Of a stretch of 9,904 nt of DNA, positions 4,844-9,904 are shown piece by piece. Both the position numbers and the translations under genes were made by a program. This DNA comes from Kiritimatiellia bacterium (GTDB lineage Bacteria; Verrucomicrobiota; Kiritimatiellia; UBA8416). How positions within the stretch are numbered: position 1 is the first letter of the stretch; every line of letters starts with the position of its first letter. The stretch spans positions 1-9,904 of the forward strand of contig SLBU01000006.1 of assembly GCA_007126175.1 (NCBI GenBank), given 5' to 3'. The notes beneath the pieces were generated by a model. It did not search any database. It was not told the origin of the DNA and worked only from the letters and a program-made list of their open reading frames with translations.

Positions 4844-7371
4844 TTATTCCTCGGTGGGTTCGACTGGAGGCGGGGTCTCGGTGGACTCTGCCAAGGCGTC
4901 GGCAATGATTTCCGCTTCATCGTCTTCGGGTTGGAAGGGGGACGCGGATACGAGTTTGTCGTTGGTATCCATATTCATGAGGCGTACCCCTTGGGTGTTG
5001 CGCCCGATCACGCGGAAGTCCGAGATTTTCATGCGCATCATTTTGCCGTTAGCGGTGACGAGCATAAGAGCATCTTCCTCGTGTACGGCATGGCCTTCGA
5101 CCACCTCGCCATTACGGTCGGAGGTTTTGATGGCGATAATGCCACTGCCGCCGCGGTTTTGGGGGCGGTACTCGGAAAATTCGGTTTTTTTGCCGTAGCC
5201 ATTGACCGTGCAGACCATGAAGGAGGATTCGTCGTCGACGATTGCCATGCTTTGGACGCAATCGTCCGCGCGCAGGCGGATTCCTCGCACGCCGCGTGTG
5301 GCGCGTCCCTGTTCGCGCAACTGCTCTTCCGGGAAGCGGATACTCATGCCTTTGCGTGTGAGAAGCAAGATTTCGTTCTGTCCGGTGGTTTGTTTGACTT
5401 CGATGAGTTTGTCGCCTTCATCGACGCGGATGGCAATGATGCCATCCTTGCGCACATTGCGATAGTCGCTGAGTTTGGTTTTCTTGACGACGCCCAAGCT
5501 GGTGGCCATCACGAGGTTTGTTTCGTCCGTGAGGGAGCGCACACGGATCATGGCGGCAATGCGCTCGTCCTCGCGCAGGTTGAGCATATTCACGATTGCC
5601 TTGCCGCGTGAGGTTCTGCCGGCTTCGGGCACACGATACACTTTTTCGATGTAGACGCGTCCGTCTGGGGTAAAGAACATGATGCTGTCGTGGGTGGTGG
5701 CCGTGAAGAGGTGTTCGACAAAATCCTCATCCTTTGTGGCCATGCCGGCCACGCCTTTGCCGCCGCGCCGCTGGGCCTTGTAGGTGTCGATCGGCACGCG
5801 TTTGATATAGCCGCCATGCGAGATCGTGATGATGCAGGGTTCATCGGCGATGAGATCCTCGATGTCCATATCGTCGGCTGCTGCGGTAATATCGGTGCGG
5901 CGGGCATCGGCATATTTGGTACGGATTTCGGCGAGTTCGTCCTTGATGACGCCAAAGATCAACTGGCGATCTGCGAGCAGAGCCCGTAGATAGGTGATTC
6001 GTTCCATGACGGCGGCATATTCTTGTTCCACCTTATCGCGTTCGAGGCCGGTGAGCTGGTACAAGCGCATTTCTAGGATGGCGCGGGCTTGCAGGTCGCT
6101 CAAGCCGAAGCGTTCCATCAAGGTCAGGCGTGCATTATCGCGGTCGGAGGCCTGGCGGATGGTGCGGACGACTTCATCGAGGTTATCGAGCGCAATGCGC
6201 AGGCCTTCGAGAATGTGTGCACGTGCTTCGGCTTTGGCCAGTTCATATTGGGTGCGCCGGGTAACGACTTCAAAGCGGTGGTCGACGAAGCATCGGAGGA
6301 TATCGACGAGGTTCATAACCTTTGGGCGTCCGCCATCGAGGGCGAGCATAATCGCGCCGAATGTGGTCTGGAGTTGGGTTTGTTTGAAGAGGTTGTTGAG
6401 CACAACATCCGCAATGGTGCCCTTTTTGAGTTCGACGATAATACGCACCGGTTCTCGGCTGTTGGATTCATCGCGTAGATCGGAAATGCCTTCGATGAGT
6501 TTGTTCTGCACGAGGTGGGCAATATTTTCGATCAGCTTGGCTTTGTTCACGTTGTAGGGGAGTTCGAAGATCACGATTCGTTCACGGTCGCCCTTCATGT
6601 CTTCCATGCGGGCTTTGCCGCGGATACGTATGAGTCCGCGTCCGGTCTGGTACATTTGGCGTATGGGTGCCATCCCGCAGATCGTGCCGGCAGTGGGGAA
6701 GTCGGGCCCTTGGATACACTGCATAAGATCATCTACGGTGCAGTCAGGATTATCGATATAATGGAGGATGCCATCGACAAGTTCGCCGAGGTTGTGCGGC
6801 GGGATATTGGTAGCCATGCCGACGGCAATGCCGGTGGAGCCATTGAGAAGAAGGTTGGGCAGCTTGGCGGGCAACACGAGGGGTTGTGTGAGGGATTCAT
6901 CGTAGTTGGGGCCAAAATCGACGGTATCCTTGTCGATATCCTCGAGCAGTTCCTCGGCCATACGGTCCATGCGGACTTCCGTGTACCGCATGGCAGCGGC
7001 CGAGTCGCCATCGCGTGAGCCGAAGTTGCCCTGTCCATCGACGAGGGGTGCGCGCATAGCCCATTCCTGGGCCATACGGACGATGGTATCGTAGACGGCA
7101 GTATCGCCATGGGGGTGATACTTACCGATCACATCACCGACCACGCGCGCAGACTTCTTGTAGGGTCGATTGTGGGTATTGCTCAATTCGCGCATGGCAA
7201 AGAGGACGCGGCGGTGGACGGGTTTGAGGCCATCGCGCGCGTCGGGCAGGGCACGCCCGGCAATTACGCTCATGGAATAGTCGATATAGGAGGTGCTCAT
7301 TTCCTCTTCGATGTGGATCGGGAGGATATTCCCATCGGTCAATATAGTGTCGTCGTCCATAGGTAGTTCCA

Positions 7372-7372
<1 letters not shown>
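4844..7372 (-). CDS. gyrA: DNA gyrase subunit A
   Basis: An 842-residue protein, complete, slightly shorter than the E. coli protein. Subunit A cuts and rejoins DNA in the A2B2 gyrase that introduces negative supercoils using ATP. The catalytic Tyr is Y130 in [10 protein letters not shown], preceded by R129. The quinolone-determining region [20 protein letters not shown] (81-100) has Thr91 at the position of E. coli Ser83 and Asp95 at that of Asp87. The breakage-reunion core runs to about 510. The C-terminal beta-pinwheel (about 515-812) contains the GyrA box QRRGGKG (534-540) needed for DNA wrapping, which supports true gyrase rather than ParC. The tail (816-842) is acidic and Pro-rich. The start ATG at 7372 overlaps the gyrB stop in TAATG; an ATG four codons on (7360) is an alternative, with a weak GGAA before it. 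Co-transcribed with gyrB. Confidence 0.98.
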
Positions 7373-9834
<2,462 letters not shown>

Positions 9835-9848
9835 CTACAGACCAGCAG

Positions 9849-9877
9849 ACTATATTCTAGAAGCGTGGGCAAAGCAA
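9849..9877 (-). promoter_or_regulatory. Candidate gyrBA promoter
   Basis: On the minus strand, TATAGT (9854-9849, 5 of 6 matches to the -10 consensus) lies 17 bases after TTGCTT (9877-9872, 3 of 6 matches to -35). The predicted start is near 9842, giving a leader of about 25 bases before ATG 9816 that contains the AAAGG binding site. A good -10 with a poor -35 is compatible with regulation by supercoiling or by an activator, but the sequence does not show this. Confidence 0.45.
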
Positions 9878-9885
9878 GCACGCTT
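9861..9885. promoter_or_regulatory. Perfect 7-base inverted repeat around the gyrB -35 box
   Basis: AAGCGTG (9861-9867) and CACGCTT (9879-9885) are perfect complements separated by 11 bases, a dyad of 25 bases. The -35 hexamer (9872-9877) lies in the centre and one arm fills part of the -35/-10 spacer, a position suited to a repressor operator. It could instead be a hairpin at the end of the gene upstream; no T-run follows on the minus strand. Confidence 0.35.
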
Positions 9886-9904
9886 ACAGGAAATCATCGG
9901 CGAA
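9884..9904 (-). CDS. Possible 3' end of an upstream minus-strand gene
   Basis: Reading the minus strand from the window edge gives six codons (FADDFL) then TAA at 9886-9884. In many genomes recF or dnaN precedes gyrB in the same direction, so a gene end is expected hereabouts, but six codons are too few to identify it and another frame is also open for 17 codons. Very uncertain. Confidence 0.15.
   Translation of the reverse strand, partial: FADDFL

Noticed and set aside
4841..5611. Long plus-strand open frame opposite gyrA (256 codons)
   Set aside because: It is wholly antisense to gyrA, whose protein is full length with all motifs. The translation is of low complexity, rich in A, D, F, G and H, as expected from the complement of a GC-rich gene.

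Overview
The window holds seven supported genes in three blocks, from what looks like a proteobacterium of roughly 60% GC. Three things point there. GyrB carries the long insertion in its C-terminal half that is typical of Gram-negative GyrB. The tesA/ybbA/ybbP cluster has the divergent arrangement known from E. coli. The esterase has an export signal. A direct gyrB-gyrA linkage is not the E. coli arrangement, so an early-branching gamma/beta group (for example Acidithiobacillia-like) is a guess only. No rRNA, tRNA or CRISPR array was seen.

Left block (1-820): a two-gene toxin-antitoxin module of the HigB/HigA-like 'addiction module killer / antidote' type, with the toxin first. It is less GC-rich and more A-rich on its coding strand than the rest. 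It lies exactly between two copies of a perfect 10-base inverted repeat, GTGTGTCCCC at 1-10 and GGGGACACAC at 811-820, and each end also has a small bulged hairpin just inside. The right-hand repeat lies inside the 3' end of the next gene (the esterase), whose last 18 or so codons are encoded by this segment. The simplest reading is a small mobile cassette that inserted into the end of the esterase gene.

Middle block (765-4733): a TesA-type SGNH esterase on the minus strand, divergent from an ABC exporter pair on the plus strand (YbbA-like ATPase, YbbP-like 10-helix FtsX/MacB permease). The two divergent start codons share the 8-base palindrome CATATATG, so each gene's ribosome binding site lies inside the other gene. 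Between the permease and gyrA (4734-4843) there are two consecutive hairpins with no U-tract, at the meeting point of two convergent operons.

Right block (4844-9816): gyrB and gyrA on the minus strand, joined by a TAATG stop/start overlap, with a recognisable promoter and an inverted repeat upstream of gyrB. Together they encode DNA gyrase (A2B2). The plus strand is richer in G than C even where the genes are on the minus strand, which suggests that gyrBA runs against the replication fork.

No clearly undescribed system is present. The best candidate for something new is the inverted-repeat-bounded toxin-antitoxin cassette, with its probably leaderless toxin mRNA and its rewriting of the esterase C terminus.
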